The notes under the pieces were generated by a model. That model was not told the DNA's origin and ran no database searches. It saw only the letters and a list, made by a program, of their open reading frames with translations. From Coprinus comatus (lineage: Eukaryota; Basidiomycota; Agaricomycetes; Agaricales; Agaricaceae), in assembly GCA_034638255.1 (NCBI GenBank), contig JAWPGT010000074.1:47691-111690 (forward strand): a DNA stretch of 64,000 nucleotides. The letters are read 5' to 3'. Shown one piece after another: positions 24,873 through 36,352 of the stretch (the first letter of the stretch is position 1; each line of letters opens with the position of its first letter). The translations under genes and the position numbers were made by a program.

Positions 24873-25385
24873 ATGACGTCGCCATTATCACAGTACTAAA
24901 TCACTGAGTAGGAGTGTAGCTTTGTACTATGTAGTGTACTTACTCGAGCAGACTAGATACTGCCGTCCTACTAATAGTCTATATATATAGACCAAAAGTA
25001 AAGTATTCAAATTTTATGCTCACTGCATTACCCAAAGTTGTCAGACTCAAACCGGACGAGCCTCCGGAATACCATTAACAGCGGCCGCAAACGTAACTTT
25101 AGAGGAGGGTTTCTGGCCACGGTTTCTGGATAAGAAAACTGGTTTCTCTGGAGTTTCTCCTGGGTTTCTAGGGTTTCCGAATAGGATTATCCAAGAATGG
25201 TTACGATTTACACCGTTGGCTCATTTTGTTTGGGCTCTTTCGGGGATGCCGTCAGGCGGCGATTATTATCAGGGAAGTAATTGACAACCGAGGTTGTTGA
25301 CATTCTATTTTTGGATTGAATCTGGTCGTGGATGAGCTCAATAGTCAAGTTGCTGAAGGTGTGTGTTGTAGAGATCCATCCCAGT

Positions 25386-25922
25386 CAGTGATGTGCAGTT
25401 ATTAACCAATAGGGATTGGTTACAGCTAATGACTGGTTAAATGACCATAGTTATTAACCGGAGCCGATGACTATTAACCAGTACGTGAATGTGTGAAATG
25501 TGTCTTTGTTTGGTTGTTACCGTATCGGGATACATGATACAGATGATCATTGATGGTACATCGATAACAATAATTGCTTGAGTGCAACTTGAGTCCTCAA
25601 GTGAGTTGGGTCTGAGACATTTTGCTGGGTAGTTCTGGTAGAATCATTGTTTGGTTATAGCTACACATGTGGGTAATAACATGTATGTTGTCATTAGAAG
25701 CACGATGCATGCAATTGAAGTTGATGCATATACTCAGGAGATTTTTTACTGTAGTCGAGATCAGTGATTGATATCACTACTTGAATTGGTAATAACTCGG
25801 ACCCTTACAAGCGAAATTCCCAGTCAGTCCCATCAATAGTTACCGGTTCTTTAACTTTGGCTATAACTAATAACCGGTTATCGTAACTAGTTATAACTAG
25901 TCAATTAACCGCAGCAACACTG
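25386..25922. mobile_element. hAT-like non-autonomous element (MITE), left arm only
   Basis: A 537-bp insertion relative to the right arm. The ends form imperfect inverted repeats: CAGTGATGTGCAGTTATTAA at 5', and the reverse complement of the 3' end reads CAGTGTTGCTGCGGTTAATT. Inside are many copies of a TTAACCGGTTA-like word. No protein is encoded. The 8-bp target duplication expected of hAT elements is not recognisable, perhaps because the flanks have mutated. The right arm shows the uninterrupted site near 54.09 kb. Confidence 0.72.
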
Positions 25923-26623
25923 GGGCCATGGTGGCAAGGGTTTATTGAATAGAACTCAGGGAATTGGGAAATAGAATACTGATGTAATCAACCTTCCAAA
26001 AATTCAGAGATATTCAACGATGAACCGTTAAGCATATTACTCAAAATTTGAGCCCGAACTTTATGTTGGGAACGTGTATGCCTACAACATGTTGGGAACA
26101 AATTTTTTATTTCTGTTGTTGAAGCCTCCACCTTTTAAGATTGGTGTATTTGTCATGAAAAGTCACGATCGTGGGATGGATCTCTACTGCGCATACCTTA
26201 CATAGAAATAGTTTCATTGATATGTAGCGTGATACTCGTATGTATTAACATGGGTACAGAATATCATTAGTCAGTGATAGCATATTGTCGAATATTGAAT
26301 TAGAGATACATACCTTGTATGTGCAGGAATACGAGCGTCGAATACTTGTCAAGCGAATAAGTGAGGAATGTAAATATTCAGAACCATACTTGTGATCTTA
26401 GTGTGATCTTATTAAAATATTATTCGGAAGTCATATTATCCCCGTAAACTTGAAATAAGGTTCAACGTTCAATACAAAATTGAGAGCGCCCTGGAAACTT
26501 TTGTGGCGGTTAGGTTTTTTAAAAACCACTATATATGCTTAGGTCCCCATCTCGTCCACAACTGTTTCTCGAGAATCACCCTATCTTGCTCACGCTCTGC
26601 CAGATCTTGACCTATAATAACTT

Positions 26624-28476
26624 ATGTCGAATGTTCCACCCCAAACTGTCGCGATGATTGTCCGTACATTCAGTGGTATACGAGTGTAAGTCTACTTATT
26701 GCTGCACTTTTATACATTGTCTGAGTATATATATATATATATATATATATATGCAATACAGGACACGACATTGTCTCTATGGTGAGTTTTGACCTATCAA
26801 AGAGATATGTCGTCTCATTGTTGACACACCCCTGTGTATAGCTCTTTGTAAGGATACCCCAACCTTGAGCCCTTCTTTTGCAAACGCTTACAACTTGCCC
26901 AGATCCCATTGCTATTGCCGAATTGGTTCAACTGCAAGTCACCTCATTCCATTTCCTGACCAATATCTACTGCCAGGCAATAGTGATGTTAACGTTTACT
27001 ACAGATTTCCTGTTGAACTGAAACTTGTATGTCTTGGTAATTTCTAACGTTCTGAGCGAACTTGTCACACCAACACGAAATCCAGATCTATCGAGCACGA
27101 TGGTCACTTCCTACAGTGATATACTTGCTGTGTCGTTTTGGTTCGATATTCACTTGGCCAGTATTTACGTGGACATATGCAATGGATTTTACAGTGCAAG
27201 AATGTCAAAGAGATAGGCTATACAATGGACGGCATTTGATGCTTATGTCTCTGGTAAGAACTCCCTACATTACTACAAAACTGAACTAACGAGTCATTAT
27301 CATTCATCGTAGAACGTCTTTCCTCAATGTAAAGTATCACACTCTCCCTGAACGAGAAAGTCTTACAAGTGAGCTAGGTCTACTCATGATGCGAGCATGG
27401 GGCTACGCGGGACGCAAACCAAAAATTCTCTATGCTCTAGTTATCTGTTTGTTAGGGTACATTGGCGTTCAGTCTTGGGCCTACTTTACTAACAACTCGG
27501 AATTTCTTTCGGGACCGTTCCATTTTGTTGAAAAATGGGGTTGCTTTCGGAGCTACAAGGTCATGCAACGATATCGCGTAAGTGTTTGAAGTTTCAATTG
27601 TGGGCCCTGTTTTGATGATGTTTCTAATGAACAACGTTATGGTAGTATGTCACTGTGAGTACCCCCAATCTATGCACGTTCCCTGGCATTCAATCTACGC
27701 TCATAGGCTTACACCGTTGCTTTGGATATCTTCACAACTGGACTTATAGTCACGGTGTGTACATATTTGTTGGATACTGTTCCGAATGTTTGAGTTGCTG
27801 AACAAGGCACGTTGACGGTGTAGCATACAATTCGTATAACAGGTCTCGATTCTACACTTCCGAGAGTTATTCTCAAACAAGGTATGTACACTAGACTCTG
27901 CTACGTCTACAAGTAGGTACTGATTACAATATCTTACAGGGTTGTCTTTATTCTTTGTCATGTTGATATTGCATCTTGTGACGTTCATAGTATACTTTGG
28001 GTAAGTTACTTGGATACCGATGGCTATCTAACAGAACTCAGTATATTCTGTCTCTAGGGAGTTCAGATTGTGGTTAATGCCTTGCCATTACACATCTGTA
28101 ATGCTTCCTAATGTTCTGGTGAGTCAAAGTATGACATGGTGGTTGATAAACTGGAAAAATTGATACTCTTATGCGCACTGGCAGACATGTCGAATGTAAG
28201 TTATCACGACCTATGAAAGACGTGCTAGTCGCTCATCATCGTGCACTATGTTATACTTTAGCATCCTGGAACTCCGTAAAATCAACCAACCTGATAGAAG
28301 AGATGATATCATGCTGGCTAACTTTGAAAACCAAGTCAGAAATTATTTGTCGCAACAGCCAGAAGAAAATATGGAGAACTCAAACCCATAATGTATTGGT
28401 CAATACCGGTGTTAGAGAGTGTGAAATATATGGAATAAGACTAGAATATAGTCACCACCCTGAAGTTTGTATATAA
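26624..28476 (+). CDS. DUF6533-type multi-span membrane protein, left copy
   Basis: A basidiomycete family of about seven-helix membrane proteins of unknown function. The start MSNVPPQTVAM lies at 26624. A later exon reads VTSFHFLTNIYCQAIVMLT, then HEIQIYRARWSLPTVIYLL, matching the conserved DUF6533 pattern (EI..I.R..WSLPK.LYLL.RY). The exon at 27.31-27.57 kb reads MMRAWGYAGRKPKILYAL, the family's R.YAL.GR..KIL helix. Later short exons (for example LFFVMLILHLVTFIVYF at 27.95 kb) supply more helices. The tail ends YSHHPEVCI with stop at 28476. I could not close every splice junction, so integrity is unproven. It lies entirely inside the inverted repeat. Confidence 0.6.
26726..26752. repeat. 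(TA)n microsatellite in an intron
   Basis: About 13 TA units in the left DUF6533 copy. The right arm has only a short TATAT at the same place, so the tract expanded after duplication, or shrank on the other side. Confidence 0.9.
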
Positions 28477-28665
28477 TTAAATTTATGGCGTTAAAAACCC
28501 ACGTACGCAGCAAACGAATTTTTCAGATGTCAGCTTTCAATTCCTCACATATGACACCATAATCAATACTCTTGTTTGACGAATCAGATATAATATAATT
28601 GGTATGTGAGTCAGTAGTCATCGCCTGGTTATCTTGTGATTCTTGTCGTCTAAGTGATGACCGGG

Positions 28666-29508
28666 CAGTGCGGCGATGGATGAGCGTGAAGGCTCACCTA
28701 ATTGGCGTACCTGGTGATGATAGGAGGAAGGAATGAGGGTTTTAAAAGGAATGTAATATTTTTTGGAAATAGAGACCAGAAGAGTAGTGAAGAGTCAGTT
28801 AGATAGTCAAGGGAGTGAACATCTGCATGATCTGGCCATGATGATGTGTCGTAAATGATGGATCCTGTAAACATGTTACACCGTTGACATCACTACATAA
28901 CAACGTCTTATTACTTAATAGACCAGATCTCGTGGCTATTTACACTCCATTCCCTCGTAAGCCAAGTTATTTATTAATGTTCTCATTTAGTGTTGCCCCT
29001 CCGGGCTTCGGGCTTCCAGTAGTAGCAGTAGTATTCATAATAATACCTTTTATCATATACTATGTAGTCTCATCCTTAGAGGTGTTCCCCCGGACAAAGA
29101 GTAGGAATTTTGGGGGAATCCAGTCGCGAAGCAGAAATGCACGAATTCAATTTTAGAAAGCGTGGGAAAATTTAACGACCAGACAAATCTGGGATCCAGC
29201 CTCTATCAGGATGTGTAGAGGTCCTTATATAGTATGTAACTAAAGCCCTTGGACTCTGGAGTCAATATAAATTTAAAACACTCAACATTCAAATTCAAAC
29301 CATTCTCACTTAAAATAACCCTCAGTATTTATAACAAATTACTTTGTTTTCACCGTCATCGTCGGTCGCGGTCGTTAGAAAAAATGTATATTAATACAAA
29401 AAAAATGATAACACCTTTAAAAACTTCTTTTTATCAAAAGATGAGTCAAGTTATTCAAAAGTTTTTTTTTTCTTCTTCTTCTTCACCCATTCTCACTCAT
29501 CACTATCG
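28666..29508. other. Spacer between the left repeat arm and PHO84
   Basis: No complete gene. A plus-strand frame at 28884-29156 contains one strong hydrophobic helix (VAVVFIIIPFIIYYVV), preceded by a possible splice acceptor at 28990, and a basic tail. It could be the last exon of a small membrane protein, but no upstream exons were found. CTT/CTTC repeats lie at 29471-29483. Confidence 0.4.
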
Positions 29509-31755
29509 CTAACGCTTAGCAGTAGCTTCCAACCTAGCTTTAACTTTTTCCAACTTTTTCAACCTATGTTCCTCAATCTCATTAGCCAAAATCAAATCCG
29601 GATCACGTCCTCTAACTTCTGGAAGAAGTAAAGTTAAGAAAGCTCCAACGATATTACATCCTAGGAAAACTATAAAAATTAAATTAAATTAAATTAGTTT
29701 TTGAGTAAATAGAAAATAATAAATGACGTACTCCATAAAACAACAGGTGTTCCAACTTTTTTTGATAGGGTATTAAAAGCCAAAGCAGATATAATAGCTC
29801 CTGCTTTTCCTGAAGCTGCTGAAATACCATGTGCGAAAGCACGATAACGTGTTGGGAATACTTCAGCTGGATAACAATACGTTGTCCTATATAAAACGTT
29901 CATGCTTTTAGTAACATGGAACATGGATTCAAGTGAAAAGAAGTAATACGTACGTGTTGGCTCCAAAGTTGAAAAAGAATTGCAAGAAAGCAAAGTTAAC
30001 TACAAAAGCTGCTTTACTCAAGGTATGAAATCTTCCAGCAAGAATACCAACTAATATCCAAATTAAACATATTAGCGATAACTCCCAACAACAACAACAA
30101 CAAAAAACTCACGGAAAAGCGAAGTAAGCAAAAATCCTTGAATCTGAATCCACTTTCTTCCCAACTTTTCAATAGTAAGAACACTAGCATAATAACCAGG
30201 TACGAATCCAAGAACAGTAATAATAATATTTCCGGTTGATATTTTGAAAATACGTTCCCAAGGTGTACCTGAAGAACCATCATAACCGATTTGTTGAAGA
30301 ACGACATTTTGGTTCAAGTTGATACCATAAAAACTATAATAAGGAAAGGGGGAGTTTAGTTTCCAATTGGAGTGGTAAAAAAAAAAAGTAGTACATACGC
30401 AATATCCAAAAAGAACCAACAACCAGAAGTAGCAAGAAGTAGCTTCAAATGTCTCCATTCACTGAAATATTTCAAGAAATGTTTGAAATGAGCCTTTTTC
30501 TTGATGACCTCTTCTAACGGAACAGTCTCATTCTCTTCTTCATCTTCATCAGGATCATCAGTGGTAGGATTAGGTGGAGGGGTAGGAGAGCTATTAGCTG
30601 ATTTTGGTGTAGCAACTCGAGTGAGTTTAGTATCTTCCTCAACTTGTCTTCGCTTCAATTCGGCAATTTCATCACCATCTTCGGAATGACGTTCCATGAG
30701 CTTTTTAGATTCAGTGAACCTTGTGGCTTCGGGTAATGTGAGACGTTGATATAGGGTGCCGAAAGCGGGTATGAGAGAAAGGCCAATAACGATACGCCAG
30801 ACTGTTTAACAAGTAACACAAAAATAGCCGAGCGCAAGTCAGGTGAACTGAGATCACAATAGAATTAAGAGATGATTAAAAAAACTTACTACCATCCACT
30901 CTCGATGTTTTTGCGGGATCTTGCATGACGGACTTGTAACAAGCCAAAACAATGATAGTGGCAAGTGAACCGAATAAAGAACCCCATCCTTGATTTGAAA
31001 AGATATAGGCAAGCATGGTACCTCTTTTGCGTAGATTCGAACGATCTGAGGTGACGGAAGCAGACATTGGATAATCTCCACCTACACCGATACCAAGGAT
31101 GATTCTGAAGATGGCGAGATAGATGATGGAACCTTCTGGAGAGAGAGAACCGGTAGGGGTGGTCATTGTCATTATTGTTGCGAATATGATGAGCATCAGT
31201 TCTTTTCCGTCTAAAAATGGTATGTGATGAGCAAGTTGAAAAGGCCATTGAAAGCTATTTATACATACAGACTGCCTTGCGTCCGAGAGCATCAGCGGCA
31301 TAACCTGTCAAGATTGATTAGTTTTCTTCTTGATATGCTAGTTGAGAAAAGACGAACCGAAAGCGAATTGACCGACAACACTGCCAATATTCGCGCCAGC
31401 CTTCATGAAACCTTCGAGATTGGATGGCAGATGATCACCGTTGTACAAACGCCATTGTAGCATGGTTGCAACAGGCTATAAAAACGCAATGAGTGTGGGT
31501 GGAGGGAGGGAGTGGTATGTGAAGACTGACGTTGATGATGAAAAGATCGTATGCATCCAGGAAAAATCCAACCTGCAAGTCTGATGTCAGAGAGAGTTGT
31601 GCGATGAAAAGGTGAATGATACAGACACCAGTGATACCAAGAAGTTTTATTTCTGCGACTGTGAGGATAAAGGCAGGTTTTGACGAGTTTTCGTATTCCT
31701 CGAGATTTGAATGGTTTTTCTCGAGGGTTGAGGCTGGAGTTGTGGGTTGGGCCAT
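29509..31755 (-). CDS. PHO84: PHO84-type H+/inorganic phosphate symporter (MFS)
   Basis: Plasma-membrane high-affinity phosphate transporter of the major facilitator superfamily. The start MAQPTTPAS at 31755 is preferred; an upstream in-frame ATG at 31863 is separated by a likely splice-acceptor-like tract. Family signatures: [13 protein letters not shown] (helix 1), [18 protein letters not shown] (A-like motif), [20 protein letters not shown], the large acidic cytoplasmic loop ([16 protein letters not shown]), [40 protein letters not shown], and the C-terminal [12 protein letters not shown]. The stop TAG lies at 29509-29511. At least seven short introns. No clear phosphate-response CACGTG box was seen upstream. 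The gene appears intact. Confidence 0.9.
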
Positions 31756-33106
31756 GGGATTGGAGGGAGGAGGAGGAACCTGGCAAAAGAGGAATGGACT
31801 GCAAGCACTTAAATGGCCCATCTCTAAATCTTCGATCCGTGTTCTCCGTTCGGCTCTTCCCATACCCGATACACAGCTTATTCCTTCCTCTCTCCTATCC
31901 CTCTCCTTCCTCTTCTGCTTGTCTTGCTATAGCATATCCATTACATATTCCAACCCTTTCTCTGCAAAATTCCGCATTTTTGAGGCCAAGTTTGAGCAGA
32001 AACGGGGATATGGTGGTTGAGGAGGGTACGAACGTGCGTCGGTTGGTCAGCTTGTGCTTCCGCATGATCTGTTCTGTCCAATATACGCTCAGCCGTGGGA
32101 GATCAACAACATCCCCGTTCTCCACCTCTCTCACCCACCACAAGCCTTTTACAGGAGCCAGAACATCTTCTCTCGCCAGCCGACGTGGCCGACCCAATCC
32201 ATGTTATTCCCACGCCTTCTTTCGTTGGTGTAACCATGTGTAATTACCAACACCACCGTCAGCGAGGGGTCTTGAATCTACTCCGATATTTATGGGTACT
32301 AGGCTCCACAGGAAGACAAACCATGCTGTTTTCCGTTTTAAATAGGCTGTGAGATTTCCCAATTCATAGGTAAGCAACGTAGAGGAGGGTGAGTCGAGAG
32401 TTGTATTTGGGAAACAGAACCAGACGTGCAATCCATACCTCTTATATACACATAAGTTGACATTTGTGCCAAGACGCATAAGAAAGTCTTGGACACTTCA
32501 ACCCTAACACGTTCGACCCACGTTTAGGACCTATATCTGAACTTTTTCTATCAGATAATCCTTTAATGGCATACAGTAAACAAGATACGGGGATGTCCGA
32601 ACCCTCCAAGCGAATGTCTTGACATCCCTATCACTATTGACGAACGTGGCAGGGAGGCTCTCACTTTCTGTCAGACTTGTACCCTACTCGACTTTTTGCC
32701 ATGCAGTGTATGCAACATGCCGAGACGGTTTAATATAACGGACAACTTCTTTTCTTACTTTAATTCCAGTTCACATTACCATCCAATGTACGACTTCTTC
32801 CTTACCAATAATTCAACCCTCTAACCACATGAATCCACCTAGTGAGCAGTAGCTAAACAAATACGACTTTATTATTATTAACAACGAACTATCAATCAAT
32901 ATCATTACATGGAGTTTCTGACGAACGTTTATGATAGTTAACCAATCAACCGACACATTCGAAAAGCTTGGCAGGATCCAAAGTACAGGCACAATAGTCT
33001 TCTATCTATTGAAAAGAAAGGAAAGTAACGAAATGGATGTGTTAGTAGATCCATAGACTACATCCTTCAGTTTGACTTCGAGTCCTGACGAAGACCTTAG
33101 TGAGCT
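31756..33106. other. Upstream region of PHO84 with a relic terminal exon
   Basis: Contains the presumed PHO84 promoter. Near 32930-33010, on the minus strand, a short block (DYCACTLDPAKLFECVG then stop) resembles the terminal exon of the next gene (LNLGGTLDPVEFSKLVM at about 33.25 kb) and shares the word ACGTTCGTCAGAAA. It appears to be a decayed duplicate exon. Other frames at 31.6-32.5 kb are shadows of the transporter or unsupported. Confidence 0.4.
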
Positions 33107-33679
33107 TTAAATAAATACGTGTATGGTTCCGTTACCGATACAACGAACCCCTGCGCCCGAATAAATATGCATCATTAGACTAGACCAACCGTAACCGTTA
33201 TAGTTTTTCTGACGAACGTGCATGACAAGTTTGGAGAACTCCACAGGATCTAAAGTACCCCCCAAATTCAGTAAATCAATAATCGCTCGATAATTCAGCT
33301 GGATTATTATATCACTGACATGATGAATGACTTCTTGTTCGTTCGGGGCTCATGCGAATGTAAGTGTAGTGTAGTGTACGGAGAATAGTATACCTAAGAT
33401 ATGGGGAAAGGAAATTATCCCCCTATCAGGGAGAGTTTGTGGTTGAACTTGAAACTCGTGCCACTCAATCCATGATCTCACAAGTTGTTGGCTATTTGTA
33501 GCGTTAAAACCATGATCCAAGTCCCAACTAACAACGGTCACGGCTTTAAAAAGTTCTTTGACAAACTTTTTATGATACTTACGATATTCCAAGAGACTAA
33601 TATATCCCAAATATAGATGATACAACTTCTTGATTAAATAACGTTCATAAGTAAGTACTATTGTCATCTCTAAGATCAC
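33107..33679 (-). CDS. Hypothetical protein, terminal exons
   Basis: Family not recognised. The minus-strand exon 33394-33679 reads RYLIKKLYHLYLGYIS and WIEWHEFQVQPQTLPDRG. A second block reads NLGGTLDPVEFSKLVMHV, then GYGWSSLMMHIYSGAGVRC, and ends at TAA (33107-33109). The intron phase between them is not fully resolved. Similar terminal blocks recur at about 32.95 and 33.97 kb, suggesting local repeated duplication. Confidence 0.4.
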
Positions 33680-34362
33680 TTCTCATCTACGTCTGTACCC
33701 CTTATAAACTTTTACATATGTCTATCAAGTGTTTGTTTTTTTTGGAAAGGTTCACGATTGTTGAAGTTCACATTCTCACCTTACTCGATTCGGATTGGAA
33801 GGGCACCAATCTGTACTAATAATATATCGAAGCACTCGAAAAACCATAAGGTGAATTGTGATTAAAAATAAATATAGGGTGAGGTTTTTTCCATATGACC
33901 GTTTTCTAATTTTAGAAAGAGATTGATTGATTGTTGTTTTCAATATATCATGTATTTGGAGCCGACGAACGTGCTTGATAACATACTATGTATATGGTCC
34001 ATATTTATCTTTCATGTTTAAATATATTTTACATACAACTTTTTTATAAGAGCCTGTAGATAAAATCAAAAAAAGACGGTCACTTAGATCTATTGTTCAA
34101 CGCTAGCCCTCATCAATCACCACCTCACATGCATATTTCGACTATTAAGTCGGCGAATAGAATACTTATGTCAAGTTTAATTGTATGGCTGAAGTAATAA
34201 AAGGCGGAAATTGCTCTTTATATTGTTTCAACATTTCAACCATTCAGGAAAATCCGTTTGAACAAATAAAGAAGATAGCGATAATGAAATTCAATTCTCC
34301 AACATGTACATGAATGATCACATCCAACGACAAGAACACAGACTATTCTAAACAGTCATCAC

Positions 34363-35180
34363 CTACCGGGTGGTTGAAACATGTTTGAAAACCATAATGG
34401 CTAACCAGATCAAAATGGCAACCATGATAGGTATGGCCGAGAGCGACACTGAAATTGTGGTACTTATTAGATCCATGTCTTTGTATATGCAAAAAAACCG
34501 TTACTCACACATCGCCAACCAAAAGTGTATATGTTCTTTCCAATCTTTGCATCGAATTGAATAATCCCGGAGTCGATATCCTCCAGAATGTTCGTCGCGT
34601 ACAAAGGGACTAGTATCAATTTTAGTTTTGTTAGAGAATCATGACAATGCTAAGTCGAAGGTTGGAAGAAACGTACATCCAAATTGGCAGGTTCTCAATA
34701 AAACGGAAAGTTGGAGTTGATGGATGAGATTCAACCCCTGGAACTTGTTCAATAAGTTGTCTACAAACTCAAGTCAGATTTGTTATCGCAAATTGGTACT
34801 GAGGGCTGGACCTACAACGGCTCTGGAATGCTTTGCTGCTCTCGACACGTTCCTCTAACATCGGATAAACCTAAACTCCATTCATCGTCGAGAATTTAAA
34901 GAGACGATACCCACCCATATTGGTCTCCTTGTTGCTTTCCCTGAAAGCTGAGGACATCAAGCTTACTGTCCTCTGATGTCGACGCTTGTTGGGACCTCCT
35001 CAAACCTCCGGCTTGAGCACTAAAGATTTTGGGAGTGCGCTTTGAAGAATCCATAGCAGTTTTGAGGGAAAAGGTCTGATTCTTGGGATACCCAGCGTTT
35101 ATGTACGAGGCGAGAAGCCGACTAGACATTTGGAAACCATTGTCCACCATTCCATTCCTGACCTGTTCGAAAGGATCCAT
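34363..35180 (-). CDS. Hypothetical C-tail-anchored membrane protein
   Basis: No family recognised. Start MDPFEQVRNGMVDNGFQM at 35180 (an ATG at 35210 is also in frame). Exon 1 ends QQGDQYGW at a GTATCG donor. The next exons read VYPMLEERVESSKAFQSRC, then QLIEQVPGVESHPSTPTFRF, then PLYATNILEDIDSGIIQF. The last exon is a hydrophobic helix, SAIPIMVAILIWLAIMVFK, then HVSTTR and TAG at 34363-34365. The helix lies eight residues from the end, which fits a tail-anchored or type II membrane protein. Splice borders are inferred; the last junction needs a weak GTGTGA donor. Confidence 0.5.
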
Positions 35181-36352
35181 GGTAAAATCACCGTGGTTTG
35201 TTATAAACAATGCATTCCGTGCTAGACACTACGAGTTCAACCGGCTGTGCCATCGTTAGATAGTGTCCCAAAGCAAGGTAACGTCCACAGGATTGACGTT
35301 TCGTATATAGCCTAAAGGTCCTCGAATCGTGTTCTCTAGAATAATCTCCCCTCTGGTGGGAAATCATTGGTCGTATACGAGGAGTATGTTCCAGTGGTTT
35401 ACATATGAGTGTAGGATAGGTATTGTTAGATGTTGTGAATCGAATTGAAATTGGTCGATAACTAGGTGGCGCGTTTGTGGGACGCGTGGGACTTCCAAGA
35501 TATTATGTACTAAACATGAACAAACTTCATCTACTCACCGACGAGGCAATCCTTGGCGAATACCAAACGCTGTATCACAGTACCAAGCCTACGCGTTTGA
35601 ATATTCAAGACGTGAACTAGAATTACCCTAGTCTTTCAGGACTCCCTTCATTAGCAATACTTTTAACCTCTCCAAAATACGTATTAGGGGGGGGGGGGGG
35701 TTACTCCATCTTGCAAAATTCTGCTCCAGCTTTCCCTATTTTGTGTAACGGCGACTGTTTCGAACCGAGATGTTAGACAGGCACATGTGACTGAATACAA
35801 TGTGGAAGGTTCATTTGAAGCTGATTTGAAGTGAATTCACCTGTCGACATCAGGTAGACATGCCTTGTGAATTCCAAGAGAACGGGTTTCCTTGGCAGAT
35901 GTGATCCCTTGGAAAACCTACGTTTCGTGACTTCGTCGCTAGAAAACGCTGGTCTGCCAACTACGTTTCTTTCAGTTATTCAGCAAGTCTCACTCGAATT
36001 ATACACTGACAATACAACGATGGGTTGGTCCCTACATTTCCGTGTTTTTCCTAAGCACTACGTGCATATGTAGAAGGTGAGATCAGATGTGTTGTCGAAG
36101 AACTCATCATTGGTACCATTGGCCGCGCTAACTCATAATCACAGTCTCCCGTTGTATCTGGTGATTTTTTTTCTCTTCTGTGGTTGGTGGAAGTGGTGTC
36201 TCCCTGTTCTGATATTACCCCAATGCGGGGTCAATCGAGGGTCAATACATGGCTGTTTTGATGGTTATTACCCGCAGGGTTCACACATCAATATATAATA
36301 CGTGGTTGAGGCTTAAACTGAAAACCAACCAGGTATTTCCCAGTCGACCACA
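35181..36352. other. Spacer with a 14-base poly-G run
   Basis: No gene supported. The G run at 35687-35700 is flanked by TATTA and TTACTCC. Sequence just before 36353 should carry the promoter of the FAD oxidase gene. Confidence 0.5.

Larger units (their letters stand above)
25220..28665 (+). repeat. Large inverted repeat, left arm
   Basis: Matches the reverse complement of about 50175-54270. Anchors: CTTTCGGGGATGCCGTC (25237) against 54.24 kb, the AACGTGTATGCCTACAACAT block (26.07 kb) against 53.95 kb, and the coding part (27.3-28.4 kb) against 50.4-51.5 kb. Identity in the 27.35-27.6-kb exon is about 95% by eye. Removing the arm-specific insertions leaves about 2.9 kb in each arm. The arms lie about 21.5 kb apart. 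Confidence 0.92.

Noticed and set aside
31435..32243. Several long plus- and minus-strand frames over the PHO84 5' region
   Set aside because: They overlap the coding strand of the transporter or its upstream region in other frames and show no motifs.
35687..35700. Poly-G run flanked by TTA as a former interstitial telomere
   Set aside because: It is one uninterrupted G14 run without repeated TTAG units, so a homopolymer is the simpler reading.
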